Source: Branchiostoma floridae (lineage: Eukaryota > Chordata > Leptocardii > Amphioxiformes > Branchiostomatidae). Taken from it: a stretch of DNA of 64,000 bases. The notes under the pieces were generated by a model. It searched no databases and had not been told where the DNA came from. It saw nothing but the letters and a program-made list of their open reading frames with translations. Positions 22,501 to 34,900 of this stretch are shown piece after piece (positions within the stretch are counted from its first letter, which is position 1; the number at the start of each line of letters is the position of its first letter). The position numbers were made by a program, and so were the translations under genes. The DNA is taken from assembly GCF_000003815.2 (NCBI RefSeq), contig NC_049992.1:19350609-19414608 (forward strand). The letters are read 5' to 3'.

Positions 22501-25500
22501 ATTAGAAACACACAGTGCCATTGCTCTTTATAGTTTAGGGACTGGTCGATATTTAGCGGGGGGGGAGGGCCGGTCGTCAGAGGGGGGAGGGCCTAGGAAA
22601 AAAATTTGAGCCGGGGGGAGGGCCTAGGAAAAAGAATTTGAGCTGGGGGAAGGGCCTAGGAAAAAAATTTTATCGGACTACCAGCAAAATTTGTCCCTCA
22701 AAATGCCGGAAATTGGCGTTTCAGAGGGTCAAGATTTCAAAATTTCCCCAGGCCTCCACAAGCTTGAGACGCCTCGCACCCGAGGTTCGGCGCCCGACAT
22801 GGTAAAAAGAAAAAGGCCGGTGGCTCGCCGCTCCACATGTTGAAAATTCGCTCAGTAATATTTCACTGCCGCGCCTTTGACTCTATCTCTGTTTAACACC
22901 GCTACAATGTTGTAAAAATATTGATGTTACAGTGTTCATTTACCGTTTTAACGCTTGTATTAATAGAGGTGGGCAGAGAAAATATCAGTCAAATTTGTTT
23001 TCCTTTCTTATGAAGCTGGCGCGGCAAAGGCAGGAAGCCGATAAAGTTACCAAAATGCGACGTAAAATTTAACGTTACTTCCGGTTTGCAATGCTACCAT
23101 TCAGTCACGGTGACAAAATTTAGCGTACTTGCATATCTAGTCAACATCTGCGCACCAACACATGCCGGTATTTTTCCTCATATTTTACCGCAAAAATGAC
23201 GTGAAAATGCGTATTATTTTTCATAATTTGGAACGCTCTGGAAGATGACTTGCGACAAAGTGCCGTCTGTGAAACGGCCGGTGAGACTTGTGAATTCAGC
23301 TTTCCGCGTTTCATGTCGCTTTCTCTCGCTGTACATCGTCAGCAAACTTGTGTGTTTGGAGATCAAAATCTTTGTCGACAATGTTTAATTTGCTTAGAAG
23401 GAAAAAAGACGACTGTCACAGGGCTTGGCGCATCGTGAGGGCTTGGAATGTTTTGCTTGGCGCAACGTGATTTTAAACCCACTGCGCTACCTGAAATTTT
23501 GCAGACAGGACACCTCTTTCCCCACTACTATATTATAAAATCTTACACAACGTCCTTGTTGTAACCTGTACAGCTAGCAGTGAGTGCTCGACTTGGGAAC
23601 TATCATAATTATCAAAAGCACGCAGTACAAGATGTGTGCAAGCCGATTCCCACGTAGGACATGCTGTTGTACGTGTCGTTACCATGGCAACAGCCTTGGC
23701 TGCAGTCTTTTAGATGTACCGATTGGACAGGGCGTGCCACTTTGTGCGTAAAATCGAATTAACTTGCGACCAATCACAGCCCGCAGCGGCGCCAAAAAAG
23801 CGGTAAACGTCAATCAAGAAGAAGCGCGAACTATGGGAATAACCCGTGAAACTGCAGTGTTTTTTGACTGGACAACATACACAAGTCTCGCCAAGGCGTC
23901 GACTTGTCAAGTAGAAGTGGATGACGCGGAAACTATTGCTTCTACTACAAGTGTTGAGGGACAAGGAGAAGGGGCAGCGGTGGAGTCAGGGCTGGCAAAG
24001 ATCGCGAGGAAACGATGTCGGAGCCGCGGTGGACGGCTCGAGCCTCTCAAATCAAAGAAAAATGGCGCAAGAGGCGGCAGTGTCTTTGTCACGTCGGAGA
24101 CGAGTGGTGTGTGACGTCTGTTTACAGTTTGCACCAGGAGGAAAACATCCTTAAACGATTCCTTTGTCGATAGTTTTAAAACTATGAAAATCGGAAGCTT
24201 GACAGTTCATGAGTCCTGTGATACAGGCACAGCTACTGAGAAAAGAATCTGAACTAACGTGTCAAAAAATTTCCCGTCAAAATGCCTTAAATCGTACAGG
24301 TTCCGGGTGATTCCGATCGGAGTTTGCAGGCATTATTAGAATCGTGAATAAAAGTGAATGTTACCGAAGAAATAGTATCATAATTCTTTGTCATGCTTGT
24401 TCATGTGCCAGTACACCTAGAACACCAGTACAAATGGCCTTTTAATTTGGAACTTTTCTTACGCGCTAACATGTTGTTGCAACATCGAGCGGGCGTGCCA
24501 CTTTGTAAATATTTTTTTTCAAATCATCGCAATATCCCTACTATGTGCAGGCCTATTCCGTCATTTTTGACCGACAAAATGGATGTACAAAAAAAGCGTG
24601 GCATTTTTAAAAGATCTCCCGAGTAGAAGTCTGCGTTCTAACGCCCCGGGAGAGGTAGAGACTGAAGGCGACCGGTCGACCCCGGCCTACAGAACCCCGG
24701 CCCGTCGTGGGAAAATCGTCCTTACGCTTCGGCGCCCCCCTCCCCACTACAGTTTTGGTTAGTCGCATCGTGCTGACGTTTTTGTTGGCATTTTCCCCCG
24801 AGTCACAGTCAGTTATTGCCACCACAGAAACAACAAGTCCCAAAGGAATGTATATTATTTGAAAATAAGTCTCCGACAAGCTGCTCCGGGGCGGGGCGCG
24901 CGCCGCGAGCGGCGCAAATCTACTAGCTGAAATCCAGGTACAAAATACTTTTGTTGCTAAAGGTTGTTTGGACTAGTAGAGTGGCATCATTTATGAATAT
25001 CAAAAGAATAAAGTAGCCTCCATGAAGAATATATTTATGGGCTCCGAGCCATTCAATTTCCCTTTTATCCTAGGGGTAAGAGATCTGCTTCGCGACTAAA
25101 AACGGAAAACCAGTATCAGTATGGCGTAAAGGATATTTCCAAGCGGGAGTGCGGTGATTTATTTGCGTCTTGAATATTTTTCAAATTTGATAGGAGGGGG
25201 GAGGGCCTAGGAAAAATATTTTGACTTGGGGGGAGGGCCTAGGAAAAAAAATTTGACCGGGGGGGAGGGCCTAGGAAAAAATTTTTGACCCGACCCTCTG
25301 ACGACCGCCCCCCCCCCCCCCCCGCTAAATATCGACCAGTCCCTTAATTGCGATTGCTGTCATACCTGCATTCAGATGCTAAAACCCATGTTTGGGCAAA
25401 GTGCTTATTGTTTGTCTTGCGTAATCAAAAAGACCATCATTTTTTGCATAGCCAATTGTGCTATGAATGTCATCCAACTATTCTGATGATATGATTAGAA

Positions 25501-28500
25501 TTTGTCAAAGCAAGGAGCTCGAGGTTTTATGAAACCTACTACTATTTTGTGTACGGATGTGAAATTTAACATTGCAACATAATGTTGCTACTCTTCTATC
25601 AATACAGCGTCATCTTCCTGTTTCTTCGCCTTTGTGGGGTTTGACGTTGTTGGAAACGTGGCTGAGGAGGCTCAGGACCCCGCGCGGGGCATCCCGGTAG
25701 CCATCTGTGTCTCGCTGTTTCTCGCGATATTTGCGTACACGGGAGTGTCAGGGGCTCTCACTCTGATGGTGCCGTGGACTAAAATCAGCCCCAAGTCTGC
25801 ACTGCCTTCAGCTTTCAAGTGAGTCGAGGACCTTGTTCTTATAATAATGATAGCTTTATTGCCATTCTATGCCAGAAGGCTAATTGAAGTATACATGGAA
25901 AGAAAATAATGTAAATAGTAAGGTATAGTTCACAACAAAAATAAATTCAGGAACGATGTATTGCTGTATATGACATAATATTAATCTTTCAGTGGCAAAA
26001 TCTTTCAGTATATAAATCTATAGCTTCTGTAAAATATTCGGCTGTTGGGATGCTAGTCCAAAGTTTTTTTTTGCTGATAGCAGTTGCTTGCAATACCTTA
26101 AAGTTCAAATCAGTTTGTCTTTAACACATGCAATGTGCCTATTTTTCTTGCTTTTGTGGCATTTTTGTATAATTTGAGTTGAAAAATTGCCCTTTGTATT
26201 TCAATTCTACGCGTTTCCGTAGAAAATATTATTGGATTGCCAAAATTATTCGTACGATATATAGAAATATATCTTACTGTCTAGAAAATACAGCAATTCT
26301 TAGCTACAATTTCTCTTCTATGTTGCAGAATGAGAGGCTGGGGTTGGGCAGGTAACATCATCGCAGTGGGGGCCCTGAGCGCCATGTCTGCGTCACTGGT
26401 GACGTCACTATTCGCCATGCCGCGGTGTGTGTACGCTCTGGCATCGGACGGGCTCTTCTACCACTCGTTCGCAAAGGTGAGTGCATTTTCTTAAGTTAAG
26501 TTAAGTTTTTAACAATCCAGGAAGTCCAAATATTACTTTGACAATCCCTGTCCCGATATATTAACGACTTATCAACCTAGACCGTTAGGTTTCCTCACAT
26601 TTCACATTTCCAAACCGCGGCCCGGAAACGACAAATAGAGATGTATACGTACAAATGTATGCCTGTGACTATTCTCTTTCCGTGTTGTGCAGTTTGATGT
26701 CTTTTACACTATGCATTTTGTTCCCGGGAAAGCTGCCTGGCCGGGCCCGGGTTTGGAAATGTGACGTAGTCCTTAGTTAGATAGATTATAACTTTTCAAG
26801 GGACCTTGTGAAGCTGAAGGGCAAAACTTAGAGATATACATGTATATAGACAACGTCTAGTCTAGTGAATTATTACCTGCTTGTTTGGAACAGTTTCATA
26901 TCGAGGCGTACGTGACCAATGGAAAGCATAAATGACTGAAATAAAATAATCTATATTTCTTTTATGAAATAGTCAAATGTTAAAAGAATGTGTCTAAGTA
27001 TTTCTATATCTACACAGATAAACGAGAGAACGCAGACCCCGATACTCGCCACCATTGTGTTTGGTGTCCTGGGAGCCATAACCACCCTGCTGTTCAACCT
27101 GCGGTCGCTAGTGGAGTTCATGTCCATAGGAACGCTCCTAGCGTACACTGTTGTCTCTGCAAGCCTTATTGTCACCAGGTATCCCATTTGTTCAACTGTT
27201 TATGGTATTGGGTAGAACGATATAAACATAGTTAGTGTGCGTGTATGTGGATATGTGTGACTGCTTATATCTCTCGGTCTGTTTGCCTTCATGCCTGCCT
27301 CTCTCCATTTTACGATGCATGCGCGTGTTGACAATGTGTGCGTGTATGTACATGCATATAAAGCTATCTTGGTAAAACGTTTTGTTGGATTTTCTGACCA
27401 TTTCGTGACTACCTTTTTCTTTCCGCTTTCTTCAATTACTTTGTATTATAAATTCTCCTTTCCATATGCATATGTTTGTGTTAAGGATTAATATTGCATT
27501 GCAAGGACGGTAACAGGTTGTTTCGCAACAATGTCAGTTCGCAACCGTTAGTTCGCAACAAGGCAAGTCTTTTCGCAACAAGGTACAAGTCGTTTCGCAT
27601 CATTTGAATGTTATTAATCTTAGCCTAATAGTATTAGAAATCGTCTTCCTAACAAACTTATACTCATTTCGCGTTAAAATTCTACCGGGTGTGAAAGACA
27701 ACCCCGGCGGCAGAGGAACATGGGATCGCATGGACCTGACAGCCCGATGATTTTCATGCGCCGGGTGGTACAGTTTTATACGTGCACATGCACGTGTAGG
27801 AGTATAATTATGTTAGGAATACGATTTCTAATACTATAAGGCTATCAAAATTAATAACATTCAAATGTTGCAAAACGACTTGTACCTTGTTGCGAAAAGA
27901 CTTGTACCCTGTACATGTTGCGAAAAGACTTGCCTTGTTGTGAACTGGCGGTTGCGAACTGACATTGTTGCGCAACAACCTGTAACCGCAAGGACAAGTA
28001 AATGGTGACACCCCCCTCCCACAGATACCAGTCGCACTTCCCTCACGAGGTTGCTGGACTGGAGATGATCCCGCCGTGGTTCGAGCGGCTGGAGGACAGC
28101 GAGGAGGCCACCAAGGCCCGCGCGCGGCGGAAGAAGCAGAAGCCCGGCCGACTGAAGGATTCCTTCTCCTTCCTGGGTTTCCTGAACAGATACGAGCCCG
28201 GGCACGCCGTCACCACTGCAGTACTCATCATGGCCATGTTTCAAGTGGGGCTGGCAATAGTGCTGTTCTACGGCGTCGACGGTAGGTGGCTTTCAAGTAC
28301 ATCAATAAAACTTGGCCCTAATCAGCCAAATTGTTTTTCACCTCTGTAGGCCCTAGAAATTGCCGGCGTCCAGGCTGATATATCTAGACATAAGGGACGA
28401 TTCGGAGAATCGTTGGAAGATGAAGCTGAGATATACATCAAATCTCGTGAATGTACCAACTTGTGTAAAATAACGACACCCAGTCACGTGTACATGTGTC

Positions 28501-29683
28501 CAGATAGGATTGTTCATAATCCTTAGCTAATATGTAAACTGCGACCAACAAAATATGCCAAGAAATCGTGATAATCCGTTACTTTTATTGTCATCTTTTG
28601 TATTGACTTCTCAGTACCATAGCTCGCCTAACTGCTAACTTACTTTGTACAAGGGACTGAATATAGGGCATCACATTTATGCCAAAGCGTTTACGTTTTC
28701 GACAGATAGTGGTTTTAGCATACGATGGAAATTGCGCGAAATGCTAGTAGCAATTACTAAAGCAACTGGTTTTGGATACAGTTTGGCACTTCAGCTAACA
28801 TCCGTTATCCTTTCGTCCGTGACATTGAAGAGATCTTGATGGAGAGAAAATTTTGATTGTTACTGAACTATGAATTGATATACAAAGAGGTTGAAGTCAA
28901 TTTTTAGTAGTCCAATCTCTTCAGTGTTACTGACGAAATATAACGGACCGTTTCCAAAATCATATCCAGTTGCTTGAGTAATTGCTATTTGGCGTATCTT
29001 ACTACCTGGATCAACGTATGATGGAACTTGTTGACTTTTCTCTCCTATGATCCCAGCCATCGGAGAGAAGAAGTGGTGGGCGATCGCGGGGGTGACCGTG
29101 TTTTCTGTGGGTTTCTTCCTGTCACTCATCGTCATTGGGGCTCATCAGCAGAACAGGAACATCATGACTTTCAAGGTCGGTATCATCAAGTCGTCAGTCT
29201 GCTTCAACTAAGTACTGCATTTTGTAGTCATGCCTTAAGCCAGTAAAACAATATTTGAAAGTAAGCAATGTCCTCGCATCTACTGACCATATTATTCAAT
29301 TGTTTTCTCTCACCTACTGAACATGTAAAAGACTGATTTATCTTATTTATCCGTTTGTGAAGGTTAGACATCCAGGATATGATAAATAGATGATGGTTCA
29401 AACTCTTCTTCTGGGTAATATCAAAAATTTTTTATTCAGACGTTTCGGAAGACATCCACCTTCCTTCCTCAATGAAATGAAAATGAAGACAAACCATTCA
29501 TCTTCCTTTTCATTTAAGAAGGAAGGTGGATGTCTTCCGAAACGTCTGAATAGATAAAAAAAATTGATATTACCCAGAAGAAGAGTTTGAACCATCATCT
29601 ATTTTTTATCAAAAATCCACACCTACTGTACGTACTTTGTGCCAGTAGTAGTTGTAGTAGTAGTAGTAGTAGTAGTAGTAGTT

Positions 29684-29723
<40 letters not shown>

Positions 29724-31169
29724 CAGCAGTAGTAGTATGCATCCTTCCATTATGGCAGATGGTGGGATCAATATGGAATTAGGGGGTTGGTAGCGTCTTT
29801 AATGGGTAGTTTGGACGTGCAAAGCCAGAGGAGTTATGAGGTTGCTGAGAATAATATGATTCTAAAAGTGCTGATGTTGTCATTGCGCCGTGTGTTTCCA
29901 GGTCCCGTTCGTCCCGCTGTTTCCCGCCATCTCCATGTTCTGTAACATCTACCTGATGGTCGCGCTGCAGCCAATGACGTGGGTCCGCTTCGGAATCTGG
30001 ATGATCATTGGTCAGGATCAAGTTTAACTGTATATCCAATCACAAGCTTTAGTCTTAAATATTCAACTAAATTTAGTTTGACATGTCAAACTTAACCTAT
30101 TCAGATGTTAAGGCACAGTATATCAAAGTGCACGACTTAACTACTCTATCTATATATTAGCCCACTGTCTAAACGTAGAACAAATCATTGGCGTGACTTT
30201 GAACTCAGATTCTCTGAGCTTCTGACTGGAGTGCTGCTTCTTGCTCCTATGTGTAGCCGATGTAGGTGGCGCTTTTTCGGCGAGAACACAATCCCAAACG
30301 TGACTAAAGCTGTACTAGTATACCCCTCAAGAAAACGCAAATATCCTATACTGTCTAAACCTAATTAAATGATTTTCGGCAGTGGCACAAAAAACCTTAC
30401 ACATGTATAGATAAATTTTGTGCCTGTTTTCCAAGATACATTTACCAACTATTCACCATAGAAAATGTCTCCATTTAATCCCGTTAGGTTTTCTGGTGTA
30501 CTTCTCGTACGGAATCCGGTACAGCCGTGCCCAGGGTCCGGATACCGGGCCGCAGTCACCCTACCTCATCGTGCCCAAACGGAAAATGTACAAGAGGAGT
30601 GACGTCATCAGGGTCAACCAACCGCCGTCATGTAAGGCCGCTACATTCTACGTGTATCACCGATGTCAAATTTTTGTTTTCATGTTTTCAATATCACAAT
30701 AACGGAAAGACGTTTATGAATGCCGAAGTCAACAGCAGATTACCCTTTTTTCAAGTTACAGAGAACCTTACCTATCCTGTTAAATCATGAATACGTCGGA
30801 AAACGGAAGAAATATGCCGTACGGCGGATAGTACAAAACGGGTTGTTTTGTTTCTACACATGTTTATTGTTTCAAGACCATAGAAGAACTAACTTTCCTA
30901 CTTATCTTCTTCCCATAGGTATCGACGATCGTCGTACGGCAGGAGAGGAGGACAGCCTTATTCAAGGAGGTTCCGACTCAGATTTTCCTCTATCAACGTA
31001 CGGCACGCGATCTCCCCCACCCTCGGGCATGTACGACAGCGAACCCACGGGGCCAGACGGACCCAGGAGTAGGAAAACCAGATCGGAGGATTCTGAGGGG
31101 AGCGAGGTAGAGGCAGAAGCGACGGCAGAGGATGATACTAGTATGCTTAGAGTAGGGTCCCGCAGATGA
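19553..31169 (+). CDS. SLC7A4: SLC7A4-like cationic amino acid transporter family protein, 12 exons, 715 aa
   Basis: Exons: 19553-19735, 20290-20437, 21596-21864, 22226-22373, 25608-25818, 26329-26476, 27018-27178, 28025-28281, 29057-29175, 29902-30010, 30488-30631, 30919-31169. All phases join to one 715-codon frame. The product is an APC-superfamily multi-pass membrane protein: [28 protein letters not shown] (TM1), [102 protein letters not shown]. These fit vertebrate SLC7A4 as remembered better than SLC7A1-3 or SLC7A14. Transport activity of SLC7A4 itself is poorly established. The last exon adds a ~80-residue acidic, Ser-rich tail absent from the ~635-residue human protein. The exon 10 donor (G|GTCAGG) is weak. 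Introns carry an acceptor array, a 2.8 kb transposon and MITEs. Confidence 0.93.
20946..21640 (+). repeat. Splice-acceptor array: 82 bp tandem repeat of the intron 2/exon 3 junction
   Basis: Each unit contains a pyrimidine tract (CTTCTTCTCGTCC), an AG acceptor, then the first 45 nt of exon 3 ([15 protein letters not shown]) and a linker ACTTTTAAAACCTAACG. Acceptor AGs begin at 21020, 21102, 21184, 21266, 21348, 21430, 21512 and 21594, exactly 82 bp apart; a shorter copy with a 12 bp internal deletion has its AG at 20950. Only the last continues into exon 3. Splicing to any earlier acceptor gives ...GELLATFKT and a stop. Confidence 0.97.
22538..25343. mobile_element. 2.8 kb TIR DNA transposon with TTA target duplication (PIF/Harbinger-like?)
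   Basis: The left end reads GGGACTGGTCGATATTTAGC then a G run and GGTCGTCAGAGGG; the right end is its reverse complement. TTA flanks both ends. The 3 bp TTA duplication fits PIF/Harbinger elements, but a Kolobok-like TTAA element is possible, and no transposase was recognised. Three subterminal GGGCCTAGGAAAAA boxes sit at each end (22591, 22622, 22654; 25205, 25237, 25268) in the same orientation although the ends are inverted. An internal 116-codon frame at 23764-24114 (basic C-terminal half, RKRCRSRGG) has no known domain. The element lies within intron 4 of the transporter gene and looks non-autonomous. Confidence 0.8.
27509..27987. mobile_element. hAT-type foldback MITE, 479 bp
   Basis: Ends are GGTAACAGGTTGTTTCGCAA and its near-perfect complement, with inverted arms of about 150 bp containing repeated GTTCGCAAC/TTTCGCAACA words. 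The direct repeat GCAAGGAC flanks both ends (27501-27508, 27988-27995), an 8 bp duplication as in hAT elements. It sits in intron 7 of the transporter, ending 37 bp before exon 8, close to the polypyrimidine tract. Confidence 0.9.
28737..28835 (+). repeat. Interspersed repeat family 1, copy b
   Basis: A diverged copy with ATTACTAAAGCAACTGG and CATCCGTTATCCTTTCGTCC followed by GTGACATTG. It lies in intron 8 of the transporter, near an inverted copy at 28912-29010. Confidence 0.6.
28912..29010 (-). repeat. Interspersed repeat family 1, copy c (inverted)
   Basis: On the complement it reads CAAGCAACTGGATATGAT then TTTGGAAACGGTCCGTTATA and TTCGTCAGTAACACTGAAGAG. It ends about 45 bp before exon 9 of the transporter. 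With copy b it forms a loose inverted pair. Confidence 0.65.
29385..29603. mobile_element. Palindromic MITE, 219 bp, in intron 9
   Basis: The left arm AATAGATGATGGTTCAAACT and onward is matched almost perfectly by the right arm; arms are about 90 bp around a ~35 bp centre. The arms share CAGACGTTTCGGAAGACATC. No clear target duplication longer than TA is visible. Confidence 0.8.
29643..29737 (+). repeat. (AGT)n microsatellite
   Basis: About 30 AGT/AGC triplets with minor interruptions in intron 9 of the transporter, just after the palindromic MITE. Poly-Ser frames across it are artefacts. Confidence 0.95.
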
Positions 31170-31569
31170 CGACATTGCGACGTCACAAAGCCAACTAGTT
31201 AACAGTAGCTACGTCTTAAAATCTAGTCTGTACTGTAAATATGCAAAGTTGCTATATGGGCAACCTTTCCTATGCAATCCGTGTAGCATTCATTGTTTGA
31301 CTGTTTGTTAAATCACTTCTTTTTGGATTGATATCCGATATACTCAACAAAGGGTTTCTCACTACTTTAAATTATACGGTCTTTGTGTAATAACTAGCTA
31401 TATTTAGAAACGTAAGGCTAAGGGAGACTAGACTAAAGAATGGTTTATTGGAAAAGAACAATAACGTAAGAACGTTTAGTTTCAGTAAGCCGTATGTACA
31501 TATATGTAACCTGGTTAATGTGCAATGAGAACAGGACGCCTCCGTTTGTGTATACTAGTTTCATTGTTC

Positions 31570-31575
31570 AATAAA
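31570..31575 (+). terminator. Polyadenylation signal for the SLC7A4-like gene
   Basis: AATAAA about 400 bp after the stop codon, on the same strand and before the converging neighbour's 3' end. It is the first good match in this interval. Confidence 0.6.
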
Positions 31576-31701
31576 GTTGGGAAAGAGACAGTTGTAAGAC
31601 TCGTGCATTGATTGTAAAGGGACCAGCCCCCGAAATACAATGATAAAGGCAATGATGGATAATACACAACACTCGTAAATCCGACTATGTTCACACAAAA
31701 G

Positions 31702-31707
31702 TTTATT
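31702..31707 (-). terminator. Polyadenylation signal for the NlpC/P60-like gene
   Basis: TTTATT on + (AATAAA on -), about 250 bp beyond the stop codon at 31954-31956. With the + signal at 31570 the two tail-to-tail transcripts would end about 130 bp apart or overlap slightly. Confidence 0.55.
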
Positions 31708-31953
31708 ACCGTGATCGCTATCTTGCTAAATTAGGTCTTCTCTACTTCGATATTACAACACGCAGACAACACGAATGTTTGAAAGAGGCATACAATCTTT
31801 ACATAAGGTTTTAGCTTTCGTATACATACGACACTAAAAGTGAACGGCAGTAAATACTCCATTTTTCTATAAAAGTATAAAAATACAATCCAATACTCCA
31901 CACTTGCATAGATAATATTAGATTCGAGGTATAAAACAACACTTCTAGGTACC

Positions 31954-34900
31954 TCAGCCGTACACAAGTCTTATCACATTATTCAATGCTACTTGCAGGA
32001 GTCCCAACAATCGAAATGGCAAGCTTTCTGGACTTGAACCATTTTGGCCACATTCTTTTATGTCCGTATCTTTTTCCGCGATGCAAGGATCGCCGTTAGG
32101 TAGTTCCTGTTTCTCTTCTGTGCTTTCAGCTTTTGACTGCACGTCACCACAGAAAGCAACGTCGCCACTATGAGGAACTTCTTTGTTTTGGCTGTATGGT
32201 AAGACGTCAGGCATAGTCGTCTGCGATAAAGAATCTGGTGCCTCATTTTCAACGGGGATGCTGCTCTTATCATTAGAAGATGCTATGATACTGTCTGTAG
32301 ACGTTTCCTTTGTAGCATCTTCCTCGGAAGAAGATAGAGTTATCTCTTCCAAAGTTTCACCTTTATCTGAAGACGTGGCAATGGTTGATGCTGCAGTTTC
32401 GCCGGGAGGTGACGCACGGAACATTGGATCGCTCTCAGGACCAGCATCTCCAGTGACAGACTCTGGTGAGTCAGAGGAGGTCTCGGGATCCTGTGCCACA
32501 CAGACGGTGACATCATCTATGGCAGCCTCCTTCTGGTTGCCATGGTTACCATGGAGCTGGGTGTGATCGTCTGCGTCCCCCGCCTCCTGGTCCTGCTGGG
32601 TGGGTTCTTCCACCGCGAACACGGAGCGCTGGGTGGGCACGAAGGACGAGCGGGTCCAGGGGTGGTCAGGGCAATAGCTGGAAAAAAAATGAGAATAACA
32701 ATTACATTATATGTTAAATTTACATTTGCTGTATCTGTATCAATCTGTCGGTTTGTACAGCCATTGAGGTAGCGCACAAAATCACAATCCAGGCTTTTTT
32801 TTACTTTACGATTTTGAAGATCTCGAAATATTTTAAAATTACAAGTTTTATTTAACAGCCGTTACTAGAGAAATTGATAAATTTTACATTATAATTCTGG
32901 ATTGACGAAACTTTGAAGAGGCTTTGTGTTCTTTTCGGATCTGTAGTGAAGTGTTAACTGGTTCTTACGCCAACGATTTGTTATCATTGTTACAGTCTCA
33001 GTTGTACATGTATATCCTGTCCAGGAGTGGAAAGGTGCACCCCCAGGAAAAACGACAGAGATGACATTTACCTCTTACAGATGCCCTGTAGCCACGTGTC
33101 TATGGACCGGAAGTGGTACTGCATGCTGTGGTACGACTTGGACTGGAACCTGTAGGAGTCAAACATCTGCACCTTCCCGCGTTGCCAGCGGGCTCCAACC
33201 ACCTGCGGGACAGACAAGGTGGTGAGATCAGTGGGGATGATAAAACCGGTTTGCAGTCACTCGAGGCAAGACAGAGAATGCTATCTGAAGCGTCTGTTCC
33301 TAGATCATATCCAGTTGCTTGCGTAGCTATCAATTGGCTGTTTTCATTTCTTTTTGCTGAGCTACTTGGCAAGATGAAACCTTACTTCATCAGTTGCATG
33401 GTATCACATATCATTCACTAACTTTGTTACATTTTATATTTGTTAGGTTTCGTATAGCGAATCAAGCAGAATGACTGATTTACCATAGACGTAGCAGGGA
33501 AATGATGGTGCAGTTGCTCACAAATAGGGTCAGGTCAAGGCTGCAGGTTTGTACTTGTGCGTCAAAGTTAGCTATAGCAATATGAAAGATAAAGCAACGT
33601 AGATTCTACAAGTCCCCGTCGTAAGTTCAGTTTAAAACTAATGATCTACCTTTTCTCCCTCTCCGGCCCAGATCTCCACGTGAACCATGTTGTGACGCTG
33701 TTTCTTAGACTTGGGATTGTAGTAGATCCCCGACACGAACACCAGGTCACCGGGACGCATGTCCTCTTCCCTGGAGAACCAAGGGTACGGTATTTAGAGA
33801 AGTGAAAGCAACGATCACTAAAAGTTAAAACAGTGTTTAGTAAACACAGGAACGTTCTAGAATAAAACATTCTACAATGGCCACAACTATCCTTAACGAC
33901 GCTTGTTCTGGAATATATTTGTGATGAAAAAATTATCTCAGAATTCGTACGTATACACATAACAAAGGCGCGGTAACACGATTCGTTCGATTGTTTTTGA
34001 TTTTAGCACGGTTATGACGTCATAAACCAGCTGAACATATCCAAGAGACGCCCTAGGTTGTCCCTAGAATTGCTGTCGACGGTTTACCTGCCGTAGCATC
34101 AAAAAGAAAACAAAAACAAACAAGATCTTTAAAAGCCGATGGCTCAACGCAACAAATTTCTTCAATTCAATATTTTACATGCAAAAGTTGTTGTTCTGGG
34201 ATGTACATTAAGAGTTCTGGAGGCTCTACAAAATGTACAGAAGCGAATGCGACCGGGCCCGGCAAGAGCATATCAAAATCATCCATACCTTTCCACCACG
34301 TTGGGTAAGGTGTCGAACATGTACGCCTGGTTCCAGGACCCGATAGTGAAGCCGAAGTCTTCCTTCAGTTCCCGGAGCACGCGTCGGACCAGTCCACAAC
34401 AGTCCAGGAACAGGGGGGAGCCGTACTCTGGGCTGTCTGTAAGAGCAAAGGGGAGGACCAACTGTGATGACGGAACGTCTGATACGTCAATAAATGTTAA
34501 ATATTTAGGTGATATAATAAGATACGCAATCCAACAGAGTAACTACATTAATGGTCGACGTTCTCGAACGAGTTACTCCTATCTGCATAAAAGTGACGTC
34601 ACAGCAGCAGTGGATTGTTCATTCCATGACAAAGACTGGAAATGTTCAGGCAAAAAATGTGGTACGTCCATATGCATTTTTTGTGTGTTGGAAATTACAG
34701 TTTAACCTGTTCAAGAATAATTCTACCAACAAAGATTAACTTTCAAACTAACGGTGGGACATTTTAAAGCCTAGAATTGGCGTAAACAAATCCAGATTTT
34801 CGTACAGTCACTAACGTCGACGAAAGACGTCGACATCCGATGTTGTCTGAAACATTTGACGGTTTCTAATTTTAGTCCACTTTTTGCTTAAGTTTTTGAG

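Noticed and set aside
23764-24114. 116-codon frame inside the 2.8 kb transposon as a transposase or Myb-like protein
   Set aside because: No DDE or helix-turn-helix pattern could be read; kept only as part of the element.
29587-29793. Poly-Ser protein
   Set aside because: Translation of the (AGT)n microsatellite.
32536-32549. X-box-like GTTGCCATGGTTAC
   Set aside because: One mismatch and located within coding sequence.
32183-32566. 127-codon plus-strand frame
   Set aside because: Shadow of the acidic last exon of the minus-strand NlpC/P60-like gene.
34139-34705. 188-codon plus-strand frame
   Set aside because: Antisense to exon 3 of the NlpC/P60-like gene and runs into interspersed repeat family 2.
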